NCBI RefSeq assembly: GCF_900129495.1
Contig: NZ_FQVX01000002.1
Span: 1,219,663-1,283,662, forward strand
DNA length: 64,000 nucleotides
Origin: Geodermatophilus nigrescens
Lineage (GTDB): Bacteria > Actinomycetota > Actinomycetes > Mycobacteriales > Geodermatophilaceae
Reading direction: 5' to 3'
The notes below the pieces were generated by a model that saw only the letters and a program-made list of their open reading frames with translations, made no database searches and was not told the origin of the DNA. The translations under genes were made by a program, and so were the position numbers. Positions 17,582 through 26,420 of this stretch are shown one piece after another; the first letter of the stretch is position 1, and every line of letters begins with the position of its first letter.

Positions 17582-17662
17582 CGGCTCGCGCCCGGACGAC
17601 GGGCCCCGACCAGCTCTCCCTGGCGACCTCCCCTGACGACCTCCCCCTGACGACGAGGCGCG

Positions 17663-18313
17663 ATGCAGTTCCTGAGTGACAACGCCGACCTGCTGTGGAG
17701 CGCGTTCCTGACGACGCTCTCGCTGGCCGTGGTCAGCGGCGTGTGCGCCCTGGTGCTCGGCACCGTGCTGGCCGGCATGCGGGTCAGCCCGATCGCGCCG
17801 CTGCGCGGCCTGGCCACGTTCTACGTCGAGGTCTTCCGCAACACCCCGCTGACGGTGGTGTTCTTCTTCCTCGCCTTCGGCATCGTGCAGATCGACCTGC
17901 AGTTCCCGAGCCGCTTCATCACCGCCGTCGCCGCCCTGTCGCTCTACACCGCGGCATTCGTCTGCGAGGCGCTGCGCTCGGGCATCAACGCCGTCCCGTC
18001 CGGGCAGGCCGAGGCCGCCCGCGCGCTCGGGCTGACGTTCGGGCAGTCGCTGCGCCAGATCGTGCTGCCGCAGGCGTTCCGCACCGTCGTGCCGCCGCTG
18101 GGCAACGTGTGGATCGCGCTGGCCAAGAACACCTCGATCGCCGCCGGGTTCGCCGTCACCGACCTGACCGCGGCGCTGCAGCGCCTGGCCAACGCCAACG
18201 CCGACCAGCTGCTGGCCGTCTTCGCCGCCGTCGTCGCCGGCTACCTGGTCATCACACTGCCCTCCGCCTGGCTCATCCGGGTGGTCGAGAACCGGGTGGC
18301 GATCGTCCGATGA
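17663..18313 (+). CDS. gluC: Glutamate-type ABC transporter permease
   Basis: The 216-residue inner-membrane permease has five or so membrane segments. It carries the HEAAM-type EAA loop (PSGQAEAARALGLTFGQSLRQIVLPQAF) that contacts the ATPase. FYVEVFRNTPLTVVFFFLAFG is the conserved His/Glu/Gln-permease motif. Its stop overlaps gluD by 4 bases (ATGA). The 124-base gap from gluB contains a terminator-like hairpin. Confidence 0.94.
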   Translation: MQFLSDNADLLWSAFLTTLSLAVVSGVCALVLGTVLAGMRVSPIAPLRGLATFYVEVFRNTPLTVVFFFLAFGIVQIDLQFPSRFITAVAALSLYTAAFVCEALRSGINAVPSGQAEAARALGLTFGQSLRQIVLPQAFRTVVPPLGNVWIALAKNTSIAAGFAVTDLTAALQRLANANADQLLAVFAAVVAGYLVITLPSAWLIRVVENRVAIVR

Positions 18314-19212
18314 GCACCAACGTCCTGTTCGACCTGCCCGGGCCGCGCGCCCGCCGCCGGCAGCGCATCGGCACCGTCGTCGGCGCGCTGCTCATCGCGG
18401 CGCTCATCGGGCTGGCGCTCTACCGCCTGGGCGCCAACGGCCAGCTCGAGGCCGACCGCTGGGCGGTGCTGTTCGACCCGGCGTCGGGGGTGCCGCAGGC
18501 GCTCGGCGAGGGGCTGCTCAACACCCTGAGCGTGGCCGCGGTGGGCATGGTGCTCGCGACGGTGTTCGGCGCGCTGCTGGCCGTGGGGCGGCTGTCAGAC
18601 CACGCGTGGGTGCGCGGTCCGGTGGGCGTGGTCATCGAGCTCTTCCGCGCCGTGCCGCTGCTGATCCTCATCCTGTTCTGCCTGTTGTTCCTGCCGACCG
18701 TCGGCGTCCCGATGACCGCCTTCCGGGCGCTGGTGCTGGGGCTGACGCTCTACAACATGGCCGTGCTGGCCGAGATCTTCCGGGCCGGCATCCTGTCGGT
18801 CGACCGCGGGCAGCGCGAGGCCGCCTTCGCCCTCGGCATGCGCAAGACCCAGGTGATGACGCTCGTCCTGCTGCCGCAGGCGGTCCGCCGGATGCTGCCG
18901 GTCCTGGTGGCGCAGCTGGTCGTCCTGCTCAAGGACAGCTCGCTCGGCTTCATCGTCAGCTACCTGGAGTTGCTGCGGACCGCGCGCAGCCTGGTCGAGT
19001 TCTTCAACTTCAGCTTCGGCAACCGCTACACCTTCCAGCTCTACGTGGCGGCCGGGCTGATCTACATCGTCGTCAACGTGCTGCTCTCGCAGCTGGCGAA
19101 GTACGTGGAGAAGCGCACCCGCCGCAACCGCAAGACGGCGGGCACCGGGCAGGTCGAGCTGCCGGCCGACGCGCAGATGGGCGGCGGCAGCGGGGTGGCC
19201 GCGACGCCCTGA
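18310..19212 (+). CDS. gluD: Glutamate-type ABC transporter permease
   Basis: The 300-residue second permease has a basic cytoplasmic N terminus, membrane segments from about residue 22, the motif VIELFRAVPLLILILFCLLF and the EAA loop SVDRGQREAAFALGMRKTQVM. The cytoplasmic C-terminal tail is charged and Gly-rich. It starts with ATG overlapping the gluC stop, and with gluC forms a heterodimeric channel. Confidence 0.94.
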   Translation: MSTNVLFDLPGPRARRRQRIGTVVGALLIAALIGLALYRLGANGQLEADRWAVLFDPASGVPQALGEGLLNTLSVAAVGMVLATVFGALLAVGRLSDHAWVRGPVGVVIELFRAVPLLILILFCLLFLPTVGVPMTAFRALVLGLTLYNMAVLAEIFRAGILSVDRGQREAAFALGMRKTQVMTLVLLPQAVRRMLPVLVAQLVVLLKDSSLGFIVSYLELLRTARSLVEFFNFSFGNRYTFQLYVAAGLIYIVVNVLLSQLAKYVEKRTRRNRKTAGTGQVELPADAQMGGGSGVAATP

Positions 19213-19377
19213 CCGGCGCCGGAGGGCCGCGGGGTGCGTGCGCCCCGGGTGGCCGGTGGGCCGGGCGGGGCGGGTGCGGCGGTCACCGGACGGTCACGCG
19301 GTGTCCCGCGCGTCCCGCGGTCCGCGACGGCCCCGTGTGTCGTCCGGCTCCGGGGCGCGGCTGCCGAGAGAGACGGC

Positions 19378-19941
19378 GTGGACACCGCTCTCCGCCCCGT
19401 CGTGCCGCCGCTGCCGTCCGTGGTGCGCGTCCCCGAGGGGCAGGCCGACGCCGCGCAGGAGTTCGTGAACCGGCTCCGTGCCGCGGCGCCGCGCTTCGCG
19501 GAGGCCGCGCTGGCGGAGTCCGCGGTGGTCCGCGAGGTGGTGCCGCCGGCGCGGCACCGGCGGGCGCGCTGCCGCATCGTGCTGCGGGCCGCCGACGGCG
19601 GTGAGCGCGACCTGACCTTCGTCGGCACGGTGGACCGCCCCTCCCCGCGGCCCGGCCCGGCGTTCGAGGAGCAGATCGCGCGCTGGCTGACCGCCGCGCC
19701 CGCCGAGGAGGACGCGGGCCTGGTCGACGACGACGAGTCGCCCGACGGCCTGGCGATCGACCTGACGGCCTGGACGCCGCCGGTCGCCGCTCCCACCCCT
19801 CCCCCGGCCTCCGTCCCCGGGGCGCCCGCCGTCTCCCCGGTTGTGCCGCCGGTCACCACGCTGCCCACGGTCGCCATGCCGGCCGTGGCCCCCGGCGCCG
19901 GGCTGCCGACCCAGGTGAGGGGGATCCCGGTCGCCGGCTGA
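19378..19941 (+). CDS. Hypothetical protein with Pro/Val-rich C terminus
   Basis: The 187-residue protein has a helical-beta core at about residues 15-105 (GQADAAQEFVNRLRAAAPRF, RARCRIVLRAADGGERDLTF) and a long Pro/Ala/Val tail. I do not recognise a family. The GTG at 19378 is chosen because GAGAG precedes it; open reading frame continues upstream to 19234 without a ribosome binding site. It follows gluD by 165 bases and is convergent with the metallo-hydrolase gene. Confidence 0.55.
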   Translation: MDTALRPVVPPLPSVVRVPEGQADAAQEFVNRLRAAAPRFAEAALAESAVVREVVPPARHRRARCRIVLRAADGGERDLTFVGTVDRPSPRPGPAFEEQIARWLTAAPAEEDAGLVDDDESPDGLAIDLTAWTPPVAAPTPPPASVPGAPAVSPVVPPVTTLPTVAMPAVAPGAGLPTQVRGIPVAG

Positions 19942-19950
19942 CCGGACCGC

Positions 19951-20640
19951 TCAGCCGAAGGGGTCGGTGGCCGCGCGCAGGGCCGCGGCCGCTCCCCCGG
20001 CGACCGGCTGCCCGTGGCCGGGACAGACGACGTCGGCCTCCAGGCCGGCCAGGCGCTGCAGCGAGTCCCAGGCACGCCCCCGGTCGGCGTTGAACGGCCC
20101 GAGGACCAGTCCGCCCTCGTGCTCGGCGACCGTGTCGCCGGTGATCAGCACACCGGCCGCGGGCAGGTGCACCGCGAGGCTGCCGGGCGTGTGCCCGGGG
20201 ACGGCCACCGCCACGGCGCCACCGCCCAGGTCGGCCCCGTCGGCGACCGGTGTGGCCGCCCGGCAGGCCGGCGCCCGCGGCAGCCCCGTCGACACGCGGG
20301 CGTGCAGGGCGCGCTCGGCGGGGGTGAGCACCGGCTCGGGGCCGGGCCGGTCGCGGCGGATGACCGGGACGTCGGCCGCGCCGGCGACCACCGGCGCGCG
20401 GCCCCAGGCGCGCACCGCCGCGGCCGAGCCGACGTGGTCGTCGTGGAAGTGGGTGAGCACGACGCGGCGCACGTCCTCGCGGCGCAGGCCGAGGGCGCCG
20501 AGCGCCTCCGCGATGGCGGGCGCGCTGCCGGCCGGCCCGGTGTCGACCAGCGTGACGCCGCCGTCGTGGCGCCACAGGTAGGCGTTGCTGATGCCGAGCG
20601 GGAGCAGGTGCAGGCCGGGGACCACCTCGGACACGCCCAT
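19951..20640 (-). CDS. MBL-fold metallo-hydrolase
   Basis: The 229-residue protein has the metallo-beta-lactamase-fold signature THFHDDHVGS. The later metal ligands are in AVPGHTPGS, ITGDTVAEH and VVCPGHGQPV. It is of the glyoxalase-II/hydrolase branch rather than a beta-lactamase. The ATG has TAGCGT 6 bases upstream and no Shine-Dalgarno, so it is probably leaderless. Substrate unknown. It lies downstream of recX with a 133-base gap, so it is not clearly in the recA operon. Confidence 0.88.
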   Translation of the reverse strand: MGVSEVVPGLHLLPLGISNAYLWRHDGGVTLVDTGPAGSAPAIAEALGALGLRREDVRRVVLTHFHDDHVGSAAAVRAWGRAPVVAGAADVPVIRRDRPGPEPVLTPAERALHARVSTGLPRAPACRAATPVADGADLGGGAVAVAVPGHTPGSLAVHLPAAGVLITGDTVAEHEGGLVLGPFNADRGRAWDSLQRLAGLEADVVCPGHGQPVAGGAAAALRAATDPFG

Positions 20641-20773
20641 GCCGGAACGCTAGGCCCGCCGGGCCCGGAGCCCCGCGTGTCGTCCGCGCGGGGCGGACAG
20701 GCCTGCGCGGGTCGTGCAGGGCGGTGGACAGCGCGAGTGGCACCGCAGGCGGCGCGGGCTCGGGCGGCGCGGG

Positions 20774-21520
20774 TCAGGCGTCCTCGGTGTCCCAGCCGTC
20801 GGCGTCGGGGTCCTCGGTGCCGAAGCCGGTCTCGTCCATCACCTCGCGGACGACGCCGGCGGCCAGCCCGCCGTTGTAGCCCTTGCGGGCGAGCATGCCG
20901 ATCAGCCGGCGGGTGGCGGTCTGCCGGTCGACGCGGCGCAGCGCGGGCAGCCGCCGCTCGACCAGGTGGCGGGCGGCGGCCCGCTCGTCGTCGTCGTCGA
21001 CCTCGGCGAGGGCCTGCTCGGCCTCCTCGCCGTCGACGCCCTTGGCGCGCAGCTCGGCGCGCAGGGCGCGGCGGGCGAGGCCGCGGCCGGCCTGGCGGGA
21101 GGTGACCCAGGCCCGGGCGAAGGCGGCGTCGTCGATCAGCCCGACCTCGGTGAACCGGTCGAGGACGGCGGTGGCCGCCTCCTCCGGGATGCCGCGCCGC
21201 TCGAGGAGGTCGGCGAGCTGCTGCCGGGTGCGGGCGGCGCCGGTGAGCGCCCGCAGGCAGATGGCGCGGGCGACGGACTCGGGATCGCCGGCCTCGTCGG
21301 CCGGGTCCCCGTCCACCGCACCCTCGGGGAGGCCGGAGTCCTGGCCGGGGAGGGCGGCGGCCGGGCCGTCCGGGTCAGGGGACGGCCCGGCGCGCCGCCG
21401 CCCGCGGCCGGCACGGTCACCGGGACCCGGTGCACGGGTCCGGCGTCCGCGCCGGCCGCCGGGGCGGCCGGTCAGCTCGGGGTCGACCTCCTCGGAGGCC
21501 GGGCCGGGCCAGCCGGTCAC
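20774..21520 (-). CDS. recX: RecA-modulating protein RecX
   Basis: RecX binds RecA filaments and limits their growth. The 248-residue protein has the RecX three-helix repeats: AICLRALTGAARTRQQLADLL, DRFTEVGLIDDAAFARAWV, RQAGRGLARRALRAELRAKGV and ATRRLIGMLARKGYNGGLA. The first 80 residues are an acidic/basic Pro-rich extension typical of actinobacteria. The GTG starts 8 bases after the recA stop, so recA and recX form one operon. Confidence 0.94.
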   Translation of the reverse strand: MTGWPGPASEEVDPELTGRPGGRRGRRTRAPGPGDRAGRGRRRAGPSPDPDGPAAALPGQDSGLPEGAVDGDPADEAGDPESVARAICLRALTGAARTRQQLADLLERRGIPEEAATAVLDRFTEVGLIDDAAFARAWVTSRQAGRGLARRALRAELRAKGVDGEEAEQALAEVDDDDERAAARHLVERRLPALRRVDRQTATRRLIGMLARKGYNGGLAAGVVREVMDETGFGTEDPDADGWDTEDA

Positions 21521-21528
21521 GGGGCGGC

Positions 21529-22560
21529 TCAGAAGTCGGCGGTCTCGGCGGCCGGCGCGTCGACCTGCGGGCCGATGCCCAGCTTCTCCTTGACCTTCTT
21601 CTCGATCTCGTCGGCGAGGTCGGGGTTGTCGCGGAGGAACGTGCGGACGTTCTCCTTGCCCTGGCCGAGCTGGTCGCCCTCGTACGTGTACCAGGCGCCG
21701 GACTTGCGGATGAAGCCCTGCTCGACGCCGGCGTCGATCAGGCCGCCCTCGCGGCTGAAGCCGTGGCCCCACAGCAGGTCGAGCTCGGCCTGCTTGAACG
21801 GGGCGGCGACCTTGTTCTTGACGACCTTCACCCGGACCCGGCTGCCGACGGCGTCGGTGCCCTGCTTGAGGGTCTCGATGCGGCGCACGTCGAGGCGGAC
21901 CGACGAGTAGAACTTCAGCGCGCGACCACCGGTGGTGACCTCGGGCGAGCCGTAGACGATGCCGACCTTCTCGCGCAGCTGGTTGATGAAGATCGCGGTG
22001 GTGCCGGAGTTGTTCAGCGCACCGGTGATCTTCCGCAGCGCCTGGCTCATGAGGCGGGCCTGCAGACCGACGTGGCTGTCACCCATCTCGCCCTCGATCT
22101 CGGCGCGGGGCACGAGGGCCGCCACGGAGTCGATGACGATGATGTCGAGCGCGCCGGAGCGGATCAGCATGTCGGCGATCTCGAGCGCCTGCTCACCGGT
22201 GTCGGGCTGGCTGACCAGCAGCGCGTCGGTGTCGACGCCGATGGCCCGGGCGTACTCGGGGTCGAGCGCGTGCTCGGCGTCGATGAAGGCCGCGATGCCG
22301 CCGGCGGCCTGGGCGTTGGCCACCGCGTGCAGGGCGACGGTGGTCTTACCGGAGGCCTCCGGGCCGTAGACCTCGATGACGCGGCCGCGCGGCAGACCGC
22401 CGATGCCCAGGGCGATGTCGAGGGCGATCGAGCCGGTCGGGATGACCTTGATCGCCTGGGCGGCACTGTCGCCCAGGCGCATGACCGAGCCCTTGCCGAA
22501 CTGCTTGTCGATCTGGGCGAGGGCCATGTCGAGGGCCTTGTCGCGGTCGAGCGTTGCCAT
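21529..22560 (-). CDS. recA: Recombinase RecA
   Basis: RecA forms ATP-dependent filaments on single-stranded DNA, drives strand exchange and triggers LexA self-cleavage. The 343-residue protein has Walker A GPEASGKT at residues 66-73, Walker [12 protein letters not shown], loop L1/L2 sequences ending INQLREKVG, and a C terminus with EEKV-type acidic/basic residues. There is no intein, unlike some mycobacterial recA genes. ATG chosen over the GTG 9 bases upstream because GGTGAG fits it. An SOS box and a PafBC-type promoter motif lie upstream. Confidence 0.98.
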   Translation of the reverse strand: MATLDRDKALDMALAQIDKQFGKGSVMRLGDSAAQAIKVIPTGSIALDIALGIGGLPRGRVIEVYGPEASGKTTVALHAVANAQAAGGIAAFIDAEHALDPEYARAIGVDTDALLVSQPDTGEQALEIADMLIRSGALDIIVIDSVAALVPRAEIEGEMGDSHVGLQARLMSQALRKITGALNNSGTTAIFINQLREKVGIVYGSPEVTTGGRALKFYSSVRLDVRRIETLKQGTDAVGSRVRVKVVKNKVAAPFKQAELDLLWGHGFSREGGLIDAGVEQGFIRKSGAWYTYEGDQLGQGKENVRTFLRDNPDLADEIEKKVKEKLGIGPQVDAPAAETADF

Positions 22561-22614
22561 GCTGCTCACCTTCGGGAAGTCGCGTGTCGTGGAGTCGATG
22601 CGGTGTCGGAGGCG

Positions 22615-22637
22615 ACGCTAGGCCGGGGGTCTGACAT
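22615..22637 (-). promoter_or_regulatory. Putative RecA-NDp (PafBC-type) promoter of recA
   Basis: On the minus strand ATGTCAGAC is followed by exactly 8 bases and then TAGCGT. The mycobacterial RecA-NDp promoter consensus is TTGTCRGTG-N8-TAnnnT; six of nine upstream positions, the spacer and the -10 match. The start site would fall near 22608, giving a leader of about 48 bases that includes the ribosome binding site. Confidence 0.6.
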
Positions 22638-22700
22638 TTCCGGGGACCGACCGGACCTGTGGAGGGACGACCTCCCTGTGGACGCGCCCGCCACTGTAGG

Positions 22701-22716
22701 ACGAACACGTGTTCGA
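22701..22716. promoter_or_regulatory. SOS box (LexA operator) of recA
   Basis: ACGAACacgtGTTCGA matches the LexA operator except for the first base. It lies about 140 bases upstream of the recA ATG and about 65 bases upstream of the RecA-NDp motif, so the two damage-responsive promoters are separate. Confidence 0.88.
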
Positions 22717-22747
22717 GTCGAGCGACACGCGGAGGACGCCAGGTCCC

Positions 22748-23395
22748 TCACACCAGACCGTGCGTGTGCGCGAAGACCGCGGCCTGCGTGCGGTCGCGTA
22801 GACCCAGTTTGCCCAGGATGCGGGCCACGTGCGTCTTGACCGTCAGTTCCGACAGGACCAGCACGCCGGCGATCTCGGCGTTCGACTCCCCGCGGGCGAC
22901 CGCCCTGAGCACCTCGAGTTCGCGCTCGGTGAGCAGGGCGACGCGCGGGTCGGGCGGCGTGACCGCGGGCAGCCGGTGCGCCAGCGTCTCGAGCAGCCGC
23001 CGGGTGACCCGCGGGGAGAGCACCGCGTCGCCGCGGGCCACCGCCCGCACCGCCCGGAGGAGCTCCGCGGGCTCGGCGTTCTTGAGGAGGAACGCGCTCG
23101 CGCCGGCCCGCAGCGCGGCGAACGCGTACTCGTCCAGGTCGAAGGTGGTCAGCACCAGCACCCGGCTGGACAGCCCCTCGGCGACGATGCGCCGGGTCGC
23201 CTCGACGCCGTCGACACCGGGCATGCGGACGTCCATCACGACGACGTCCGGCCGCAGCTCACGCGTCAGCGAGACGGCCCGGGCGCCGTCCCCGGCCTCC
23301 CCGACCAGGACGAGGTCGTCCTGGGCCTGCAGCACCATCGAGAAGCCGAGCCGGACCAGCGGTTCGTCGTCGACGAGCAGCACGCGGGTGCTCAC
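22748..23395 (-). CDS. NarL/LuxR-type response regulator
   Basis: The 215-residue protein has a receiver domain (VLLVDDEPLVR, phospho-acceptor Asp in VVVMDVRMPGVDG, Thr/Lys in VLTTF and FLLKNAEP). A C-terminal LuxR HTH follows (LTERELEVLRAVARGESNAEIAG, then ELTVKTHVARILGKLG). It is the last gene of a four-gene coupled operon (ATPase, permease, kinase, regulator) and overlaps the kinase stop by 4 bases. It probably activates this operon in response to envelope stress or an antimicrobial; the palindrome at 26421 is a candidate site. Confidence 0.93.
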   Translation of the reverse strand: MSTRVLLVDDEPLVRLGFSMVLQAQDDLVLVGEAGDGARAVSLTRELRPDVVVMDVRMPGVDGVEATRRIVAEGLSSRVLVLTTFDLDEYAFAALRAGASAFLLKNAEPAELLRAVRAVARGDAVLSPRVTRRLLETLAHRLPAVTPPDPRVALLTERELEVLRAVARGESNAEIAGVLVLSELTVKTHVARILGKLGLRDRTQAAVFAHTHGLV

Positions 23396-24600
23396 GGCGC
23401 CGCCGTCCCGGCACCCTCGGCGCCGACCACGGCGAGCGGGAGGACCGCGGCGACGCGCCAGCCACCCTCCGGACGCGGGCCGGCCACGACGGTGCCGTCC
23501 CACGCCGCGACGCGCTCCCGCATGCCGACCAGCCCGTGCCCGGGCCGCTCCGGCAGGACGGCGGGCCCGCCCTCGTCGGTCACCTCGACGGCGAGCTCGC
23601 CCGCGCGCCAGTCCAGGCGCACGGCGGCCGATCGCGCCCCGCGCGCGTGCCGCAGGGTGTTCGTGAGCGCCTCCTGCACGAGACGGTGGACGGCGAGCTG
23701 GGCGCCGGCCACGAGCGGGGCCGGCCGGCCGGTCACCGTGAGCGAGGTGGGGAGCCCGGCGGCCCGGACCTGCTCGACGACCGCGGATAGTCCGTCGAGA
23801 CCGGGCGCCGGCGCACGCCCCGGGCCGTCGTCGTCGGTGCGCAGCACGCCGACGAGTCGGTGCATCTCCGCCAGCGCCTCGCGTCCGGTCGTGGCGATCT
23901 GCCGCACCGCCCGGGCGGCCTGCTCGCCGTCCTGCGCGTACCCGGCGCCGTCGGCCAGCGCCGTCATCACCGAGAGGTTGTGCGCGACGACGTCGTGGAG
24001 CTCGCGGGCGATCCGCGCGCGCTCCTCCATGACCGCGACCCGGGCGCGCGCGTCCCGCTCCCGTTCGGCGCGCTCGGCGCGGTCCTGCAGCGCCACCAGG
24101 TAGGCCCGCCTGGTCCGCCGGTCACGCCCGACGACGGCCGCCGTCACGGTCACCGCGACCAGCGGCACCACGGCGGCACCGTCACCAGGGCCGGTCAGGG
24201 CTGCTGCACCGAGGGCCAGCGGCACCACCAGGCAGACCCCGAGCGCCGTGGCGACGCGCCGCGGATCGCACCGGTCGGCGACCCAGACCAGCAGCCACCA
24301 CACCACCACCCCGGCCGGGAGCAGCGCCCGGGCCTCCAGCCCGTGCAGCACCCACCAGCCGACCACGACGGCGGCAGAGGCGAGGAAGGCGGCGAAGGGC
24401 GCCCGCGCGCGGGCGACCGCGGGCGCCCAGGCCAGGGCGGTCACGGCGACCTCCGCCGCGGTCGGGCCACCGAAGCGCACCAGCGGGCCGATGGCGAGGA
24501 CGGCACCGGCCACCACGGGCCCCACCGACCACACCACCGACCCGCCCACCCGCCGCACGGACGACATGCTGCCGCCCGCGCCTCCCGGTCCGGAAGTCAC
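23392..24600 (-). CDS. NarL-partner sensor histidine kinase
   Basis: The 402-residue kinase has five or six N-terminal membrane segments (about residues 20-165) with almost no extracellular loop. This indicates intramembrane sensing, as in BceS/LiaS-like systems. A coiled linker leads to the HisKA_3 box ERARIARELHDVVAHNLSVM with the phospho-acceptor His, then the ATPase domain (HRLVQEALTNTLRHA N-box; GHGLVGMRERV G-box). The GTG start overlaps the permease stop by 4 bases. An internal ATG at 24567 is possible. The stimulus may be detected together with the linked ABC transporter. Confidence 0.9.
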   Translation of the reverse strand: MTSGPGGAGGSMSSVRRVGGSVVWSVGPVVAGAVLAIGPLVRFGGPTAAEVAVTALAWAPAVARARAPFAAFLASAAVVVGWWVLHGLEARALLPAGVVVWWLLVWVADRCDPRRVATALGVCLVVPLALGAAALTGPGDGAAVVPLVAVTVTAAVVGRDRRTRRAYLVALQDRAERAERERDARARVAVMEERARIARELHDVVAHNLSVMTALADGAGYAQDGEQAARAVRQIATTGREALAEMHRLVGVLRTDDDGPGRAPAPGLDGLSAVVEQVRAAGLPTSLTVTGRPAPLVAGAQLAVHRLVQEALTNTLRHARGARSAAVRLDWRAGELAVEVTDEGGPAVLPERPGHGLVGMRERVAAWDGTVVAGPRPEGGWRVAAVLPLAVVGAEGAGTAAP

Positions 24601-25433
24601 GCGTCGCGTCGCCGCACCGTGACGACCGCCGCTGCGAGCAGGACCGCCAGGTAGCCGCAGAGCACCCCGAACCCCGTCCACGGGGCGAACTCGCCGGGGC
24701 CGGTCGCGACCTGCACGATGCTCGCGCCGGCCTGCCCCGGCAGCCACCGCACCACGTCGGGCCCCCAGCTCGAGGGCAGCAGGCCGCCCAGCACCGGGAG
24801 CAGGAAGACGACGCCGAACAACGTGCCGACTGCCCCTCCGGTCGAACGCAGCAGCCACCCGAGCGCGGTGCCGAGAACCCCGATCGCCGTCACGTACAGG
24901 CCGGCGCCGAGCACCGCCCGGGCCACGCCGTCGTCGGCGAGCGAGACCCCGGTGTCGCCGAGCGCGGCCTGCCCGACGAGGAACGCCGCCAGCGCGGCGA
25001 GCGAGGTCGCGACCACGGTGACCACGGCGAGGACGCCGGAACGGGCCAGGAGCACCGGCCACCGGCGGGGCACCGCCGCGAAGAGGACCCGCACCGTGCC
25101 GCTGGTGTACTCGCCGGTGACCAGCAGGACCCCCAGCACCCCCACCGCCAGGGCCGCCAGGTTGTAGCCACCCAGGCTCAGCCCGACGGGGTCGGCGGGG
25201 TCCAGGCCGGGCGGCCCGCCCTGGTCCCCGGCTCCCGCGGTCGCGGTGAACAGCAGGGAGAGCAGCACCATCGCGACGGACGCCCCGCCGAGCACCCACC
25301 AGGTGGTGCGCAGGGACCGGACGGCGGCCCACTGGCCGGCGACCAGGCCGCCCGGACCGCCGCCGGCGGGCCCCCGGGGCGCGCGGCCCGCGCCGGGTGC
25401 GTCGAGGACGCGGGTGCTGGTCCGGTCGCTCAC
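24597..25433 (-). CDS. ABC-2-type transporter permease
   Basis: The 278-residue protein has an N-terminal cytoplasmic segment and about six membrane helices in the ABC-2 pattern. The motif GVLLVTGEYTSGTVRVLFAAVPRR is characteristic of exporter permeases partnered with DrrA/NatA-like ATPases. The GTG overlaps the ATPase stop by 4 bases. It forms the channel of the exporter in the TCS operon. Confidence 0.9.
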   Translation of the reverse strand: MSDRTSTRVLDAPGAGRAPRGPAGGGPGGLVAGQWAAVRSLRTTWWVLGGASVAMVLLSLLFTATAGAGDQGGPPGLDPADPVGLSLGGYNLAALAVGVLGVLLVTGEYTSGTVRVLFAAVPRRWPVLLARSGVLAVVTVVATSLAALAAFLVGQAALGDTGVSLADDGVARAVLGAGLYVTAIGVLGTALGWLLRSTGGAVGTLFGVVFLLPVLGGLLPSSWGPDVVRWLPGQAGASIVQVATGPGEFAPWTGFGVLCGYLAVLLAAAVVTVRRRDA

Positions 25434-26353
25434 GTCAGGGCCTCCTGCCGCAGGTCGGTGCGGTACTCCCGGTCGTCGCGGGTCAGGTCCATGAAGGCCT
25501 CCTCGAGCGAGGCCGACACGGGGGTCAGCTCGTGCACCGGGATGCCGGCGCGCAGGGCGCGGTCGCCGATCTCGTCCGCGCCCAGCCCCTGGACCTCCAG
25601 CAGTCCCCGCTCGGGCGAGGCCAGGCTCACGCCGTCACCGGCGAGGACGCCCACGAGGTCGTCGGGGCGGGGGCTGCGCACCCGCACCGACCGGGTCCCG
25701 GCCCGCCGGAGGACCGTGGCCGTCGGCTCGTCGGCCACGAGCCGGCCGCGGCCGAGGACGACGAGGTGGTCGGCGGTCACGGCCATCTCGCTCATCAGGT
25801 GCGAGGAGACGAGAACCGTCCGGCCCTCGGCGGCCAGCTGCCGCGTCAGCGTCCGGATCCACAGGACCCCGTCGGGGTCCAGGCCGTTGACCGGCTCGTC
25901 CAGCACGACGGTGGCGGGGTCGCCCAGCAGCGCCGTCGCGACGCCGAGGCGCTGGCCCATGCCCAGGGAGAAGCCACCGACGCGGCGGTCGGCGACCGGC
26001 GTCAGGCCGCAGAGCTCGAGGACCGTGTCCACGCGCGAGCGCGGCAGCCCGGCGGTGGACGCGAGGACCCGCAGGTGGTCCCGGGCGGTGCGCCCCGGAT
26101 GCGCGGAGCGGGCCTCCAGGAGGGCCCCGACGGCGCGCAGCGGGACGGGGAGGTCGGCGTAGCGGCGGCCGTCCACCCGGACGGTGCCGGCGGTCGGCCG
26201 GTCGAGGCCGACGACGACCCGCATCGTCGTCGACTTGCCTGCCCCGTTGGGCCCGAGGAAGCCGGTGACACGGCCCGGGTGGACGGTGAGGGTCAGGTCG
26301 TCGACGGCGGTGCGGTCGCCGTAGCGCTTGGTCAGTCCACGGATCTCGATCAC
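25430..26353 (-). CDS. ABC exporter ATP-binding protein
   Basis: The 307-residue ATPase has Walker A GFLGPNGAGKSTTMR, signature FSLGMGQRLGVATALLG, Walker B TVVLDEPVNGLD and H-loop VLVSSHLMSEM. A C-terminal 90-residue extension (EEAFMDLTRDDREYR) is typical of the CcmA/NatA/BcrA-type drug exporters. The GTG start is fixed by TAGCGT 7 bases upstream; an ORF extending to 26407 would cover the promoter. First gene of the four-gene operon. The exported substrate is unknown; self-resistance or antimicrobial-peptide resistance is typical. Confidence 0.92.
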   Translation of the reverse strand: MIEIRGLTKRYGDRTAVDDLTLTVHPGRVTGFLGPNGAGKSTTMRVVVGLDRPTAGTVRVDGRRYADLPVPLRAVGALLEARSAHPGRTARDHLRVLASTAGLPRSRVDTVLELCGLTPVADRRVGGFSLGMGQRLGVATALLGDPATVVLDEPVNGLDPDGVLWIRTLTRQLAAEGRTVLVSSHLMSEMAVTADHLVVLGRGRLVADEPTATVLRRAGTRSVRVRSPRPDDLVGVLAGDGVSLASPERGLLEVQGLGADEIGDRALRAGIPVHELTPVSASLEEAFMDLTRDDREYRTDLRQEALT

Positions 26354-26360
26354 GCCGTCG

Positions 26361-26366
26361 ACGCTA
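26361..26366 (-). promoter_or_regulatory. Leaderless -10 element of the ABC/two-component operon
   Basis: On the minus strand TAGCGT ends 7 bases before the GTG of the ATPase gene. No Shine-Dalgarno is present. Confidence 0.6.
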
Positions 26367-26420
26367 GGGACGGCGGGGCACCCAGCGCGTCCGCCGCCGG
26401 GACGCACCTGCCGGGCGCCG

